DNA from: Lacticaseibacillus casei DSM 20011 = JCM 1134 = ATCC 393
GTDB taxonomy: Bacteria; Bacillota; Bacilli; Lactobacillales; Lactobacillaceae
Assembly: GCF_000829055.1 (NCBI RefSeq)
Contig: NZ_AP012544.1
Coordinates: forward strand, 744,001 to 808,000
Direction: 5' to 3'
DNA: 64,000 nt
A model generated the notes under the pieces. The model ran no database searches. It worked only from the letters and a program-made list of their open reading frames with translations, and had not been told where the DNA came from. Both the position numbers and the translations under genes were made by a program. Positions 25,918-35,602 of this stretch are shown piece after piece; the first letter of the stretch is position 1, and each line of letters begins with the position of its first letter.

Positions 25918-25996
25918 TGCAAAACATTCCCGATGGGGTTCGTTATCCGTTAGCGAACATGCCTTGTAACCGAAAATCATGAGGGGGAAACAAACG
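25918..25996 (+). promoter_or_regulatory. SMK box (SAM-III) riboswitch of metK
   Basis: The leader shows the SMK landmarks in order: TTCCCGA (anti-Shine-Dalgarno, 25927-25933), a GTTCG...CGAAC hairpin (25938-25958), the conserved ATGCCTTGTAACCGAAA (25959-25975), and the metK ribosome site GAGGGGGAAA (25981-25990). TTCCC can pair with GGGAA of that site. In the known family S-adenosylmethionine stabilises this pairing and blocks translation, so high SAM switches off its own synthetase. The architecture is that of Lactobacillales metK leaders. Confidence 0.88.
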
Positions 25997-27181
25997 ATGC
26001 AAGAACGCCATTTATTTACTTCTGAATCTGTTTCAGAAGGACATCCGGACAAAATTGCTGACCAGATTAGCGATGCCATCCTGGATGCAATGCTAGAAAA
26101 AGATCCCGATTCCCGGGTTGCGTGTGAAACAACCGTGACAACAGGTTTAGTCCTGGTGGTTGGTGAGATTTCGACGAAGGCCTATGTTGACATTCAATCC
26201 GTTGTCCGCGGTACGATCAAGAAAATCGGGTATACCAAAGAGTCTGGTTTTGATCCTGACAGTGTCGGCGTTTTGGTGGCACTGGACGAGCAAAGCCCTG
26301 ACATTGCCCAAGGCGTGGATGAAAGTCTTGAAGCGCGTGAATCGGATACCGATCCTTTAGACAAGATCGGTGCCGGTGATCAAGGGATGATGTTCGGATT
26401 TGCGATTGATGAAACCGATACTTATATGCCCTTGCCAATTTCGTTAGCCCATGCGTTAATGCGGCGGACCGATAAGTTGCGCCATAATGGTGAAATCAGT
26501 TATTTACGCCCGGACGCGAAGGCGCAAGTCACGGTCGAATATGATGACAACGAACAACCGATTCGCGTTGATTCGGTGGTCGTGTCCGTTCAACATGACC
26601 CTGACGTCACCCTTGAAGAAATTCGGCGTGATGTGGAAGCCAAAATTATTCGCAAAATCATTCCGGCTGACATGATGGACGATGACACGAAAATCTATGT
26701 CAATCCGACTGGCCGGTTTGTCTTAGGCGGTCCCCAAGCGGATTCCGGTTTGACTGGCCGCAAGATTATCGTTGATACTTACGGCGGCTTTGCCCGACAT
26801 GGCGGCGGCGCCTTTTCCGGTAAAGATGCGACTAAGGTTGATCGCTCCGCCAGTTATGCCGCCCGCTATATTGCTAAGAACATTGTAGCAGCTGGTTTAG
26901 CCAAGCGCGTTGAAGTCCAACTTGCTTACGCGATCGGCGTTGCCAAACCGGTTTCCGTGTCAGTCAATACCTTTGGCACCAATGCTATTTCCGAACAACT
27001 GATTGAACAGGCAATCCGTGAGAACTTTGACTTACGGCCCGCCGGAATTATTAAAATGCTAGACCTCAAGCGGCCGATATACGAACAAACGGCGGCTTAT
27101 GGTCATTTTGGACGTACAGATGTTGATCTTCCTTGGGAACACCTCGACAAGGTGCAAGCACTTCTCAAGTATCGAGATTAG
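25997..27181 (+). CDS. metK: S-adenosylmethionine synthetase
   Basis: A 394-aa cytoplasmic enzyme making SAM from ATP and methionine, releasing phosphate and pyrophosphate. Visible motifs are [20 protein letters not shown] at the N-terminus, [12 protein letters not shown] (methionine loop) and the P-loop-like [16 protein letters not shown]. The start is ATG 25997, [12 protein letters not shown]; an upstream in-frame ATG at 25979 lies within the riboswitch and is excluded. It is a single-gene unit followed by a terminator hairpin. Regulation is by the SMK leader upstream. Confidence 0.98.
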   Translation: MQERHLFTSESVSEGHPDKIADQISDAILDAMLEKDPDSRVACETTVTTGLVLVVGEISTKAYVDIQSVVRGTIKKIGYTKESGFDPDSVGVLVALDEQSPDIAQGVDESLEARESDTDPLDKIGAGDQGMMFGFAIDETDTYMPLPISLAHALMRRTDKLRHNGEISYLRPDAKAQVTVEYDDNEQPIRVDSVVVSVQHDPDVTLEEIRRDVEAKIIRKIIPADMMDDDTKIYVNPTGRFVLGGPQADSGLTGRKIIVDTYGGFARHGGGAFSGKDATKVDRSASYAARYIAKNIVAAGLAKRVEVQLAYAIGVAKPVSVSVNTFGTNAISEQLIEQAIRENFDLRPAGIIKMLDLKRPIYEQTAAYGHFGRTDVDLPWEHLDKVQALLKYRD

Positions 27182-27184
27182 CGA

Positions 27185-27232
27185 GAAAAGAGGCGGCCAC
27201 AGCCGGAAAAAAACGGTTGGGTCGTCTTTTTG
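27185..27232 (+). terminator. metK terminator
   Basis: Imperfect stem built from GGCGGCC-ACAGCCG and CGGTTG-GGTCGTC, flanked by AAAAG and a T run ending about 27231. Confidence 0.6.
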
Positions 27233-27233
27233 T

Positions 27234-27457
27234 GTGTGAGCGTGAGCAGGAGCGCTTAGAAATCGGAGTGTAAGTGGCCTCAAGCCTAAATGGCTGGGCT
27301 TTGGCCATTTAGGCTTGAGGCCCTTACACGTAGATTTCTGCGACTGCGAACGCGTTATGAAGAGCGGAAGTAAGAAGGCGGTCTTTGACCACCGTACCAA
27401 GGTCCTTACACGCAAGCTTCTGCGCCGGCGAACGCGTTATGGAGAGCGAAAGTAAGG
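27234..27457. repeat. Long palindromic intergenic repeat, copy A
   Basis: AGAAATCGGAGTGTAAGTGG followed by CCTCAAGCCTAAATGGC (about 27259-27295) is the inverted complement of 27303-27340, with a loop of about 8 nt. The right arm continues GCGAACGCGTTATGAAGAGCG, and that end is duplicated directly: 27347-27374 and 27429-27456 differ at only two positions. Core words (GTGTAAGTGGCC, CCCTTACACG, GCGTTATGG) recur at copies B and C. No protein is encoded in this 380-bp gap. Confidence 0.75.
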
Positions 27458-27562
27458 GGTTGATTCTTTAACCTACAGACTTCCACGCTAGCAAACGTCT
27501 CTCCACACTTCACCGCTGCTGCTCGACCATCAACATCGCATCACCACTTTAGAGAGGTAGTT

Positions 27563-29056
27563 ATGAAGCAAAGAAAAACAAATGTTGCACTTGTTACCAC
27601 AGCCATTTTTATCGGCACTTTTATGACCGCCATCGAAGGCACGATCGTCTCGACCGCGATGCCAACGATTATCGGCAGCTTGCATGGTGTGCATCTCATG
27701 AACTGGGTTTTTTCGATTTTTCTGTTGACCAACGCCATGGCGACGCCGATTTATGGCAAATTAAGTGACAAAATCGGCCGTAAACCGGTCTTCTTAATTG
27801 GTCTGACTATTTTTGTCATTGGCTCGTTATTATCCGGCTTATCACAGTCAATGATCATGTTGATCATCTTCCGGGCGATCCAGGGCATTGGGGCCGGGGC
27901 CATTATGCCGGTGACGTTCACGATCATTGCGGATATTTATCCATTTGAAAAGCGGGCCAAAATGCTGGGCTTTAACGGGTCAATGTGGGGGATTGCCTCG
28001 GTGATTGCCCCGCTGCTTGGCGGGTTTATTGTCGACCAGTTGAGTTGGCATTGGATTTTCTTCATCAATGTGCCACTGGGCTTGCTGACGTTCGGCATTG
28101 TTTGGTTCTTTTTGCAAGAAGATCGACGGCAGGTGCGGCAGCCACTGGATGTTCGCGGGACCGCCTGGTTACTGATTGCGTTGCTGGCGTTGATGTACGG
28201 ATTTCAAGCCCTTGCAGAACCAAACGCACTTTGGCAAATTGCCGGCATGGCCATTGTGGCAGCTTTTGGCTTTTGGCGGTTCTGGAAAGCGGAAAAGCAT
28301 GCGATTGATCCGATCATCGATCTTAAGTTGTTCGAGAACCGGACGTTTGTCGTTCACAATTTGATTGCAGCACTGATTTCAGGATTCGTGATCGGTTTTG
28401 AAGTCTATATGCCGATGTGGATTCAGGGAATTCTCGGGATGGATGCCTCGCTCGGTGGATTCGCCGTTACCCCGAGTTCGTTAATGTGGGTCGTCGGTTC
28501 CTTTGTTGCCGGCAAGCTGCTCGGCCGCTTCCAGCCTAAGCCGATTCTGACCGGCGCCATGATTTGGTTGCTTGGCGGTAGTCTTGTCTTGGCGCTTGTA
28601 CCTCAGTCAACGCCTTATTTTGTCTTCTTGCTGGTGGCCGGCAGTTTAGGCTTGGGTTTTGGTTTGGTGATTACGATTACGACCGTGACTGCCCAGGCCA
28701 TTGTTGCGCCTGATCAGGTCGGGGTGGCAACAAGCTTCAATACGTTGTCGCGGACGTTGGGGCAAACGCTGACGGTCTCGATTTATGGCATTGTTCTCAA
28801 CTTGCGGCTGACACAAGGTGTTGCCGCTGATGGCCGCTTAAATAGCAACATGCTTAATGAACTCATCAATCCGCACACGGCTCGGAATTTACCAGCGGCT
28901 GTTTTGCCGACACTTCGTCAGATTCTCTACGAAGGACTGCACAACATCTATTTCTTTTCGATTGTCATCGTTGCGTTGGCACTGATAGCAAACCACTTCG
29001 AAGCAAAAAAAGTTTTATCAAAAGAAGCGACTCAGGAAACTGATGAGGAAGCTTGA
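27563..29056 (+). CDS. DHA2-family multidrug MFS transporter
   Basis: A 497-aa polytopic transporter with about 14 membrane spans, of the EmrB/QacA drug:H+ antiporter type. Motif A appears as YGKLSDKIGRKPVF between TM2 and TM3, and motif C region as GGFIVDQLSWHWIFFINVPLG. AGAGGTAG precedes the ATG. It is a stand-alone gene between repeat A and a bidirectional terminator. Substrates cannot be predicted from sequence. A second exporter of the same class lies at 29831, with a MerR regulator in between. Confidence 0.88.
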   Translation: MKQRKTNVALVTTAIFIGTFMTAIEGTIVSTAMPTIIGSLHGVHLMNWVFSIFLLTNAMATPIYGKLSDKIGRKPVFLIGLTIFVIGSLLSGLSQSMIMLIIFRAIQGIGAGAIMPVTFTIIADIYPFEKRAKMLGFNGSMWGIASVIAPLLGGFIVDQLSWHWIFFINVPLGLLTFGIVWFFLQEDRRQVRQPLDVRGTAWLLIALLALMYGFQALAEPNALWQIAGMAIVAAFGFWRFWKAEKHAIDPIIDLKLFENRTFVVHNLIAALISGFVIGFEVYMPMWIQGILGMDASLGGFAVTPSSLMWVVGSFVAGKLLGRFQPKPILTGAMIWLLGGSLVLALVPQSTPYFVFLLVAGSLGLGFGLVITITTVTAQAIVAPDQVGVATSFNTLSRTLGQTLTVSIYGIVLNLRLTQGVAADGRLNSNMLNELINPHTARNLPAAVLPTLRQILYEGLHNIYFFSIVIVALALIANHFEAKKVLSKEATQETDEEA

Positions 29057-29123
29057 ATCCTTGATAAAAGAATCTGAGTTTGCGAAATGGTAAAAATCGG
29101 CAATGCGCTTTATGACTGGGTAA

Positions 29124-29177
29124 AAAAACGATCCTCGAGAGCAAGCAAATTTTGCGTTGCTCTCGAGGATCGTTTTT
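29124..29177. terminator. Strong bidirectional terminator
   Basis: A perfect 21-bp stem (AAAAACGATCCTCGAGAGCAA at 29124-29144 and its complement at 29157-29177) with a 12-nt loop. It serves the + strand exporter and the - strand MerR gene. Confidence 0.9.
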
Positions 29178-29221
29178 GCCTGAAAATGGTCGCTAGTGCC
29201 AGTTCTGCCACCGTGGACTTA

Positions 29222-29710
29222 TCAAGTCGGCTTACCCGTATCATCTTTATTTTCGGAAAGAGGGTCGTGATGCGGTGGCATAGGTGGCTGGATGGCTTTT
29301 TTATAAAGCTTGGCCGTGTTTTCCTGAACCACGGCAACGACATCAAAACCAGGGTCATTTTCCAGCGGGCCGAAATTTAAAAAAGTTTGATCGTCGTCAT
29401 ACTGAATGCCTTGCAAACGGGTGCTCATGAGGACGTGTAGCATATCGGCTTTTTGGTGTGACTTTTCGATTTCTTCACTGGCCTTGGCTAAGGTGTAGCC
29501 TTCATCCAGCATGGATTTGATCATGACGATCAACGCGATATTAGAAAGCGAATAACGCTTGTTGCCATTTGCTTCGTGTCGCAGTGAGTGGATCAGATGC
29601 TTTTTTTCCCAATAGCGGATTTGGGTCGGGGTGGCCCCGGTAACCCGGCTGGTTTCGCCGATACCTAGCGAAATATCGAGTGAGCGTAATCGTTCATTGA
29701 AGAGTCCCAT
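29222..29710 (-). CDS. MerR-family transcriptional regulator
   Basis: A 162-aa protein. Its N-terminal winged helix-turn-helix is of MerR type: LGIGETSRVTGATPTQIRYW then EKKHLI, with the recognition wing RYSLSNIALIVMI. A dimerisation helix (YTLAKASEEIEKSHQKAD) and an acidic, proline-rich tail follow without the usual Cys metal site, so a small-molecule or stress sensor is more likely than a metal sensor. AAAGGAGG precedes the ATG. It is divergent from the DHA2 exporter at 29831, sharing a 120-bp promoter region, and probably regulates it. Confidence 0.85.
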   Translation of the reverse strand: MGLFNERLRSLDISLGIGETSRVTGATPTQIRYWEKKHLIHSLRHEANGNKRYSLSNIALIVMIKSMLDEGYTLAKASEEIEKSHQKADMLHVLMSTRLQGIQYDDDQTFLNFGPLENDPGFDVVAVVQENTAKLYKKAIQPPMPPHHDPLSENKDDTGKPT

Positions 29711-29732
29711 GGTCTGGTCTGCCTCCTTTGCC

Positions 29733-29776
29733 TTGACAACTAATCAGTTTAATTGTAATATTTTATCTTGTCAATA
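29733..29776. promoter_or_regulatory. Divergent promoter/operator between merR-type gene and exporter
   Basis: On the + strand TTGACA (29733-29738) and TAATAT (29756-29761) are 17 bp apart. TTGACAA (29733-29739) and TTGTCAA (29770-29776) form an inverted repeat; the latter is a - strand TTGACA with TAAACT 17 bp further along. The two promoters therefore overlap head to head, a layout in which one bound regulator can control both. Confidence 0.65.
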
Positions 29777-29830
29777 TTACATTGTGTGATATAGAAAACA
29801 CAAAACATTATAAAGAAATCAGGCGAAGTT

Positions 29831-31309
29831 ATGGACGTTAAAGATATCAACGGGAAGCAGGTTAACGTCCCTATGATGGTCATCACGCTCATTGTCGGGA
29901 CGTTTATTACAGTACTAAACCAGACGATCTTTTCCACTGCGTTTCCGACGTTGATGAAAGCCTTCGACATTTCGACCGCAACGGTGCAGTGGTTGTCGAC
30001 TGGCTTTATGTTGGTCAATGGGATTATGATCCCGGTTTCGGCATACTTGAGCGCGAAGGTGCCTTCCAAATGGTTATATATGAGTGCCATGGGAACTTTC
30101 TTTGTTGGCACACTGGTCGCTTTTGTTGCCAATAGTTTTGCGATTTTATTGGCCGGCCGGTTGATTCAGGCTGTCGGTGTTGGGATCACGATGCCATTAT
30201 TACAAAATATTATGATGTCGATTTTTCCGCCAAACCGACGTGGCGCCGCCATGGGGATGGCCGGCATCGCGATCGGGGTTGCGCCAGCGATTGGACCGAC
30301 CCTTTCCGGATATATCATTGATAATTTCGGCTGGCGGGTCTTGTTCGGGATGATTCTCCCGATTGCCGGTTTGGTCATCATCGCGGCGTTGTTCTTCTTC
30401 AAAAACGTTTTGCCGCTGTCGAATCCCAAATTGGACGTGCCGTCACTGATTGGATCGTCCATTGGCTTTGGTGCCTTGCTATACGGATTCTCCGAAGTCG
30501 GGAACGATGGCTGGGGTGATCCGATGGTGCTTGGTTCAATTGCCGTGGGGCTGATTTTCATCGTGATTTTTGGCTATCGGCAGCTGCATTTAAAAGAGCC
30601 CTTTGTCGAGCTGCGGGTGTTTAAGAGTAAAATCTTTGCGCTGTCAACTGTTTTGGGGACGATTGCCAACATGGCGATGGTCGGTGTTGAAATGATTCTT
30701 CCACTATATTTACAGATTATTCACGGTAAAAGTGCGCTAGAATCTGGCTTGACACTGCTGCCGGGGGCACTTTTGATTGCGGTCATGAGCCCTGTTACCG
30801 GCCAAGTGTTCGACCGTATCGGTGCCAAACGGTTGGCGCAATTGGGGCTTTTTCTCCTCACGATTGCGACACTGCCATATTTCTTCTTGACGACAAACAC
30901 CCCGTCAATCTTCATTACAGTGATTTATGCGGTACGGATGTTTGGGATTTCAATGGTCATGATGCCATTGACGACCAATGGGATGAATGCGTTGACGCCT
31001 GACATGATTCGCCATGGCACGGCGGTGAACAACACGGTACGACAGGTTGCGACTTCGATGACGACGGCGGTTTTGATCTCAGTCCTGTCAAACGTCACCA
31101 ATCTCACTAAACCGGCAGCCAGCCTGGTAAAAAGTAATCCGCTGCAGTATAAGCAAGACTTTTTCAATGCTACACTCAACGGTTATCACGCGGCCTTTTT
31201 ACTGGCAGTCGGGTTTAGTCTTGTCGGCTGGATTCTGACATTCTTCCTGAATAGTCACGCTATGTCGCAAGAAGTGACGATTAAAGATGAAAAGAAGGTG
31301 AAGGCATGA
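29831..31309 (+). CDS. DHA2-family MFS multidrug exporter (LmrB/EmrB-like)
   Basis: A 492-aa protein with about 14 transmembrane segments. N-terminal MVITLIVGTFITVLNQTIFS, motif-C-like GVAPAIGPTLSGYIIDNFGW and the loop NRRGAAMGMAG place it in the drug:H+ antiporter-2 group. It is the first gene of a two-gene unit with the DUF4811 gene, which overlaps by 4 bp. Divergent from a MerR regulator. Likely exports toxic hydrophobic compounds; the actual substrate is unknown. Confidence 0.9.
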   Translation: MDVKDINGKQVNVPMMVITLIVGTFITVLNQTIFSTAFPTLMKAFDISTATVQWLSTGFMLVNGIMIPVSAYLSAKVPSKWLYMSAMGTFFVGTLVAFVANSFAILLAGRLIQAVGVGITMPLLQNIMMSIFPPNRRGAAMGMAGIAIGVAPAIGPTLSGYIIDNFGWRVLFGMILPIAGLVIIAALFFFKNVLPLSNPKLDVPSLIGSSIGFGALLYGFSEVGNDGWGDPMVLGSIAVGLIFIVIFGYRQLHLKEPFVELRVFKSKIFALSTVLGTIANMAMVGVEMILPLYLQIIHGKSALESGLTLLPGALLIAVMSPVTGQVFDRIGAKRLAQLGLFLLTIATLPYFFLTTNTPSIFITVIYAVRMFGISMVMMPLTTNGMNALTPDMIRHGTAVNNTVRQVATSMTTAVLISVLSNVTNLTKPAASLVKSNPLQYKQDFFNATLNGYHAAFLLAVGFSLVGWILTFFLNSHAMSQEVTIKDEKKVKA

Positions 31310-32031
31310 TTCTTTGGTTTTTAGGGTTGATGGTCGTTGGCCTTTATCTTAGTTTCATCATGATGCACCGTTCGCTTAAACGCACCGCATTGATCATTGT
31401 GTTTGGTATCGGCGTCGTGGGCAGTTTGTTGCTCATCACGCTGCATGATAATACCCATTTTGGGATGGTTAAGCGGACAACGACCGACGAGCAGACTATT
31501 TATACTGCATCGCCTAATGCGCAAATGCCGATGCTTTTGAAGCAAACCGCGGGGACTGCCGGCAAACATGCCGTTTATATTTACAAAACGGATCCTAAGA
31601 AAAAGGCCGTGCATACCAAAGCTGACCTGGCCGTGCGTAACAAGGTTGTTAAAACTTCTGATACGACGGCTTCCTTGACTAGTAAGACGACGCGGTGGGA
31701 ATATCAAAATGGCTTTTATGGTGCGCTATTCAACCATGAAGGCACCGGCCAGTTCGTCTCTCAGCATAACCAGCTCGCCATTCCCAAAAGCTGGTTCGTT
31801 TTGACCACGACGCAGGCCAAACAGCTCAGCACCAAGTTAAAAGCGTTGCAGCACCCAACTGCGCAGCAAAAAGCCGCCTTGGCGACAAAGGTGAAAGCCA
31901 AAGCAGCAGAACTGATCAAAGCCAATCCTAAGTTGGCGACCGATCAGACCACGCTAATGAAGCAGGCTCAAAAAGCCGTGCAACAAGAGCTGATCCAGCA
32001 AGCCGTGCAGGATGTGCAGGCACATAAATAG
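31306..32031 (+). CDS. DUF4811 membrane protein, exporter partner
   Basis: A 241-aa protein with two N-terminal transmembrane segments (LWFLGLMVVGLYLSFIMMH; LIIVFGIGVVGSLLLITL) and a Lys/Ala/Gln-rich extracytoplasmic or peripheral domain. The ATGA overlap with the exporter shows translational coupling. DUF4811 proteins are regularly encoded behind DHA2 exporters in lactobacilli, so an accessory role in export is likely but unproven. Confidence 0.8.
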   Translation: MILWFLGLMVVGLYLSFIMMHRSLKRTALIIVFGIGVVGSLLLITLHDNTHFGMVKRTTTDEQTIYTASPNAQMPMLLKQTAGTAGKHAVYIYKTDPKKKAVHTKADLAVRNKVVKTSDTTASLTSKTTRWEYQNGFYGALFNHEGTGQFVSQHNQLAIPKSWFVLTTTQAKQLSTKLKALQHPTAQQKAALATKVKAKAAELIKANPKLATDQTTLMKQAQKAVQQELIQQAVQDVQAHK

Positions 32032-32088
32032 TTAATGACAATGTATGTGGTGCAGTGACGCACGCACAATAGTCAACTCAAGGCATTA

Positions 32089-32129
32089 AAAAAGCAGATG
32101 GCGAGTTTTCTCTCAGCGATCTGCTTTTT
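32089..32129. terminator. Bidirectional terminator
   Basis: AAAAAGCAGAT (32089-32099) pairs with ATCTGCTTTTT (32119-32129). It separates the DUF4811 gene and the convergent PAP2 gene, overlapping the latter's 3' end. Confidence 0.75.
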
Positions 32130-32787
32130 GCTTACGTTGATGCTGGCGAGATAAGTAGGGATTGAAAAACCACCAACTCAGCATTAACAAGGCGAATCCC
32201 AACGAAAAGCCGGCAAAGACATCGGTCGGATAGTGGACACGGACAAAGATGCGTGAATAGCCGGTCAAGCCGATCATCAAGACTGACAGGATCGTGATCA
32301 GCCATTTGCCGGTCGGATGTTTGAGCAATGTCCATGCCAAAAGAATAATCGTGCCATAAAACATCATGGTGCCACTGGAATGCCCGCTGGGGAAACTGAA
32401 TCCGCTGGCTTTGACTAAGGCGCGAATTTGCGGATCGGCGATGAACGGCCGCGGCCGTTGGATCAGATATTTGATGCTGACATTGAGCACCCCCATGATG
32501 GCGCCAACGCTGGCTGTAAACACGGCTGCACTCCGATAACGGCAAAGTAAAAGCCCTGCCGCCAAGACCATGGTTAAAACAATTAAAATGCTGGGGTTTC
32601 CTAATTCGGTAATGACGAGAAGCAGCGGTTTAAGCGTTGCTGCGTGAAAGTGGGTCACAAAGGCGATAACGCGCTGATCGACCGTATGAATCCAGTTTGC
32701 GTTGTTAACAATGCCGACTAGTAAGGTGATGAAAATGATTAATGCAGATCCTGATAGATAAAGTGGTAGTGAACGACGTTGTGCCAA
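32113..32787 (-). CDS. PAP2-superfamily phosphatase
   Basis: A 224-aa membrane enzyme with about six spans. The three PAP2 catalytic signatures are present: KYLIQRPRP, PSGHSSG and SRIFVRVHYPTDVFAG, containing the nucleophile His and Asp-paired His. Such proteins dephosphorylate lipid phosphates such as undecaprenyl diphosphate or phosphatidic acid at the outer membrane face. AGGTTTG precedes the ATG weakly. It is a single gene, divergent from leuS. Confidence 0.9.
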   Translation of the reverse strand: MAQRRSLPLYLSGSALIIFITLLVGIVNNANWIHTVDQRVIAFVTHFHAATLKPLLLVITELGNPSILIVLTMVLAAGLLLCRYRSAAVFTASVGAIMGVLNVSIKYLIQRPRPFIADPQIRALVKASGFSFPSGHSSGTMMFYGTIILLAWTLLKHPTGKWLITILSVLMIGLTGYSRIFVRVHYPTDVFAGFSLGFALLMLSWWFFNPYLSRQHQRKQKADR

Positions 32788-32871
32788 AACAAACCTCCCA
32801 AAATAAGCACAATCGACTGTAACGAATGCGCTAAGAAAATGCCTAATATAAATAGAATAGCATAATGACCA

Positions 32872-32900
32872 TTGAACACATCTAAGGTTTTTGCTATGAT
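32872..32900 (+). promoter_or_regulatory. leuS promoter
   Basis: TTGAAC (32872-32877) and TATGAT (32895-32900) are 17 bp apart, just upstream of the T-box leader. Confidence 0.7.
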
Positions 32901-32904
32901 TGAC

Positions 32905-33127
32905 GCAATAATCAAACGAACAAAGGAGTAGTAAGTCGATGCGGGGATCAGAGAGCAGGCGGTGGTGCGAGCCTGACGATGCTAAGACTGAACTGGCCTT
33001 TGAAGTTGCTGCGGTGAAGCCAGTAATCGCAGCCGGTCGGACCGTTATCTCCTTTGAGCGCTGTGCAAACAGAACTTAGGTGGTACCGCGGCTGAGCCGT
33101 CCTAATGAAGATAGGGCGGTTTTTTGT
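32905..33127 (+). promoter_or_regulatory. T-box leader of leuS
   Basis: A 220-nt leader with the invariant T-box AGGTGGTACCGCG at 33078-33090, followed by a terminator stem CCGTCCT/AGGGCGG (33098-33119) and a T run. Uncharged tRNA binding favours the antiterminator and permits leuS transcription. A candidate specifier is CTG in the GAACTGG stretch near 32990, which would select tRNA-Leu(CAG); the loop was not folded, so the specifier is tentative. Confidence 0.9.
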
Positions 33128-33190
33128 TTGAAAAATTAGTGAACCAGTTCACGTTGTAACGTGTTCACAAAATAATCAGGAGGTAAAGAA

Positions 33191-35602
33191 ATGGCATACG
33201 ATCATCATAAGATCGATAAGAAGTGGCAACGTTATTGGGCAGAACATAACGAGTTTAATACCACGACTGATCCGAAAAAACCGAATTTTTATGCGTTAGA
33301 CATGTTCCCATATCCGTCAGGTCAAGGCCTGCACGTTGGACATCCGGAAGGGTATACGGCAACGGATATTGCTGCACGGATGAAACGGATGCAGGGCTTC
33401 AACGTGTTGCATCCGATGGGCTGGGACGCATTCGGTTTGCCGGCTGAGCAATATGCCTTGAATACCGGACACAATCCGCGTACCTTCACCAAGCAAAACA
33501 TTGAAACATTTAAGCGTCAAATTAATAGTCTTGGCTTTTCATACGACTGGAATCGCGAAATCAATACGACAGATCCAAATTACTACAAGTGGACGCAATG
33601 GATTTTTGAACAGTTGTATAAACATGGGTTGGCCTATGAAGCCGAAGTGCCGGTTAACTGGAGTCCGGACTTAGGAACAGTTGTGGCCAATGAGGAAGTT
33701 ATCGATGGCAAAACCGAACGCGGCGGCTTTCCGGTCATTCGCAAACCAATGCGGCAGTGGATGCTGAAGATTACGGCGTATGCGGATAAGCTACTTGCTG
33801 ATCTCGATGACCTAGACTGGCCGGAATCGATCAAACAGATGCAACGCAACTGGATCGGCAAATCCACCGGTGCGCAGATTACCTTTGCAGTCACCGACAG
33901 TCAGGAAAAATTCGACGTGTTCACAACGCGTCCGGACACCCTTTTTGGCGCGACCTATGTGGTGATGGCGCCCGAACACGAATTGGTTGAAAAGATTACG
34001 ACACCAGAACAGCAGGCAGTTGTCGATGCCTATGTGGAGGAAGCTGCGCATAAGTCTGATCTGGATCGAACCGCACTGGACAAAGAAAAAACCGGTGTCT
34101 GGACCGGTGCTTATGCTACCAATCCGGTTAATGGCGAAAAACTACCAATCTGGATCTCGGATTATGTCCTGGCGACGTATGGTACTGGGGCAATCATGGC
34201 GGTACCGGCGCATGATGATCGTGACTATGCTTTCGCCAAAAAGTTTGGGATCGAAATCAAGCCGGTTATCGAAGGTGGCAATATTGATGAGGCAGCCTAC
34301 ACTGGCGATGGGGTCCACATCAATTCCGAATTTTTGGATGGTTTAAACGAGCAGGACGCTATCGATCGGATGATCAGCTGGCTGGAAGATAAAGGCATTG
34401 GTCACGCCAAAGTCAATTATAAGTTGCGTGACTGGGTCTTTTCCCGTCAACGGTATTGGGGCGAGCCGATTCCGGTGATTCATTGGGAAGACGGCGAAAC
34501 CACACTGGTACCGGAAGATGAACTGCCACTGGTATTGCCTGAAGAAGTCGATATCAAGCCAAGCGGGACTGGTGAAAGTCCATTGGCCAATTTGACAGAT
34601 TGGGTCAATGTTGTCGACAAAAACGGGCGCAAAGGCAAGCGGGAAACCAACACGATGCCGCAATGGGCCGGTTCTTCATGGTATTTCCTGCGCTTTGTCG
34701 ATCCGCACAATAAAGAAGCACTTGCCGATTACGACAAGCTCAAGCAGTGGATGCCGGTTGATCTTTATATTGGCGGCGCTGAACACGCCGTCCTGCATCT
34801 TTTGTACGCGCGCTTCTGGAACCTGTTCCTTTATGATATTGGCGCGATTCCGAATAAAGAGCCATTCCAGCGCCTGTATAACCAAGGCATGATTCTGGGC
34901 GACAATCATGAAAAAATGAGTAAATCCAAAGGCAATGTCGTCAACCCTGACGATGTGGTCGACGAATATGGTGCCGACACGCTGCGCCTCTATGAGATGT
35001 TCATGGGCCCGCTGGATGCCGGCATCGCGTGGTCCACAAAGGGCTTGGCCGGTGCGCGCAAGTTCCTGGATCGTGTCTGGAGTGCCTTTATCGATGACGA
35101 AGGCAAACTGCGTGATCGCATCACAACCATCAATGACGGCCGTTTGGACAAGGTTTACAACGAAACCGTTAAAAAGGTAACCGAAGACTACGAAGCCTTG
35201 CATTTTAACACTGCGATTTCTCAAATGATGGTCTTCATCAATTCGGCACGTAAAGACGATGATTTGCCGCTTGAATATGTCGAAGGTTTTGTCAAAATGC
35301 TCGCGCCGATCGCCCCGCACTTGATGGAAGAAATCTGGTCGCGGCTCGGTCACGATCACAGCCTGACATACGCGCCATGGCCGACTTACGATGAAAGCAA
35401 GCTCAAGACCGATACGTACGACATGATGGTCCAAGTCAACGGCAAGCTCCGCGGCTCCGTTACTGCCAATGTCGACGAATCCGACGACGATATCAAGCAA
35501 GCTGCACTGGCCAATGAAAACGTTCAGAAGTTCACGGCCGGTAAGGATATTAAAAAGATCATCGTGGTTCCAAGAAAAATCATCAACATCGTGGCCAAGT
35601 AA
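33191..35602 (+). CDS. leuS: Leucyl-tRNA synthetase
   Basis: An 803-aa class I synthetase that charges tRNA-Leu. The HIGH motif appears as HVGHPEG near residue 48 and the KMSKS loop as [10 protein letters not shown] near residue 577. The CP1 editing domain (about 220-400) includes [18 protein letters not shown] and a [15 protein letters not shown] stretch. The anticodon-binding domain lies at about 640-770, with a C-terminal [13 protein letters not shown] domain. AGGAGGT precedes the ATG. Regulation is through the T-box leader. Confidence 0.98.
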   Translation: MAYDHHKIDKKWQRYWAEHNEFNTTTDPKKPNFYALDMFPYPSGQGLHVGHPEGYTATDIAARMKRMQGFNVLHPMGWDAFGLPAEQYALNTGHNPRTFTKQNIETFKRQINSLGFSYDWNREINTTDPNYYKWTQWIFEQLYKHGLAYEAEVPVNWSPDLGTVVANEEVIDGKTERGGFPVIRKPMRQWMLKITAYADKLLADLDDLDWPESIKQMQRNWIGKSTGAQITFAVTDSQEKFDVFTTRPDTLFGATYVVMAPEHELVEKITTPEQQAVVDAYVEEAAHKSDLDRTALDKEKTGVWTGAYATNPVNGEKLPIWISDYVLATYGTGAIMAVPAHDDRDYAFAKKFGIEIKPVIEGGNIDEAAYTGDGVHINSEFLDGLNEQDAIDRMISWLEDKGIGHAKVNYKLRDWVFSRQRYWGEPIPVIHWEDGETTLVPEDELPLVLPEEVDIKPSGTGESPLANLTDWVNVVDKNGRKGKRETNTMPQWAGSSWYFLRFVDPHNKEALADYDKLKQWMPVDLYIGGAEHAVLHLLYARFWNLFLYDIGAIPNKEPFQRLYNQGMILGDNHEKMSKSKGNVVNPDDVVDEYGADTLRLYEMFMGPLDAGIAWSTKGLAGARKFLDRVWSAFIDDEGKLRDRITTINDGRLDKVYNETVKKVTEDYEALHFNTAISQMMVFINSARKDDDLPLEYVEGFVKMLAPIAPHLMEEIWSRLGHDHSLTYAPWPTYDESKLKTDTYDMMVQVNGKLRGSVTANVDESDDDIKQAALANENVQKFTAGKDIKKIIVVPRKIINIVAK

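Noticed and set aside
34676..35500. A 274-codon antisense frame inside leuS
   Set aside because: It overlaps fully a well-defined leuS domain and has no ribosome site or recognisable family.
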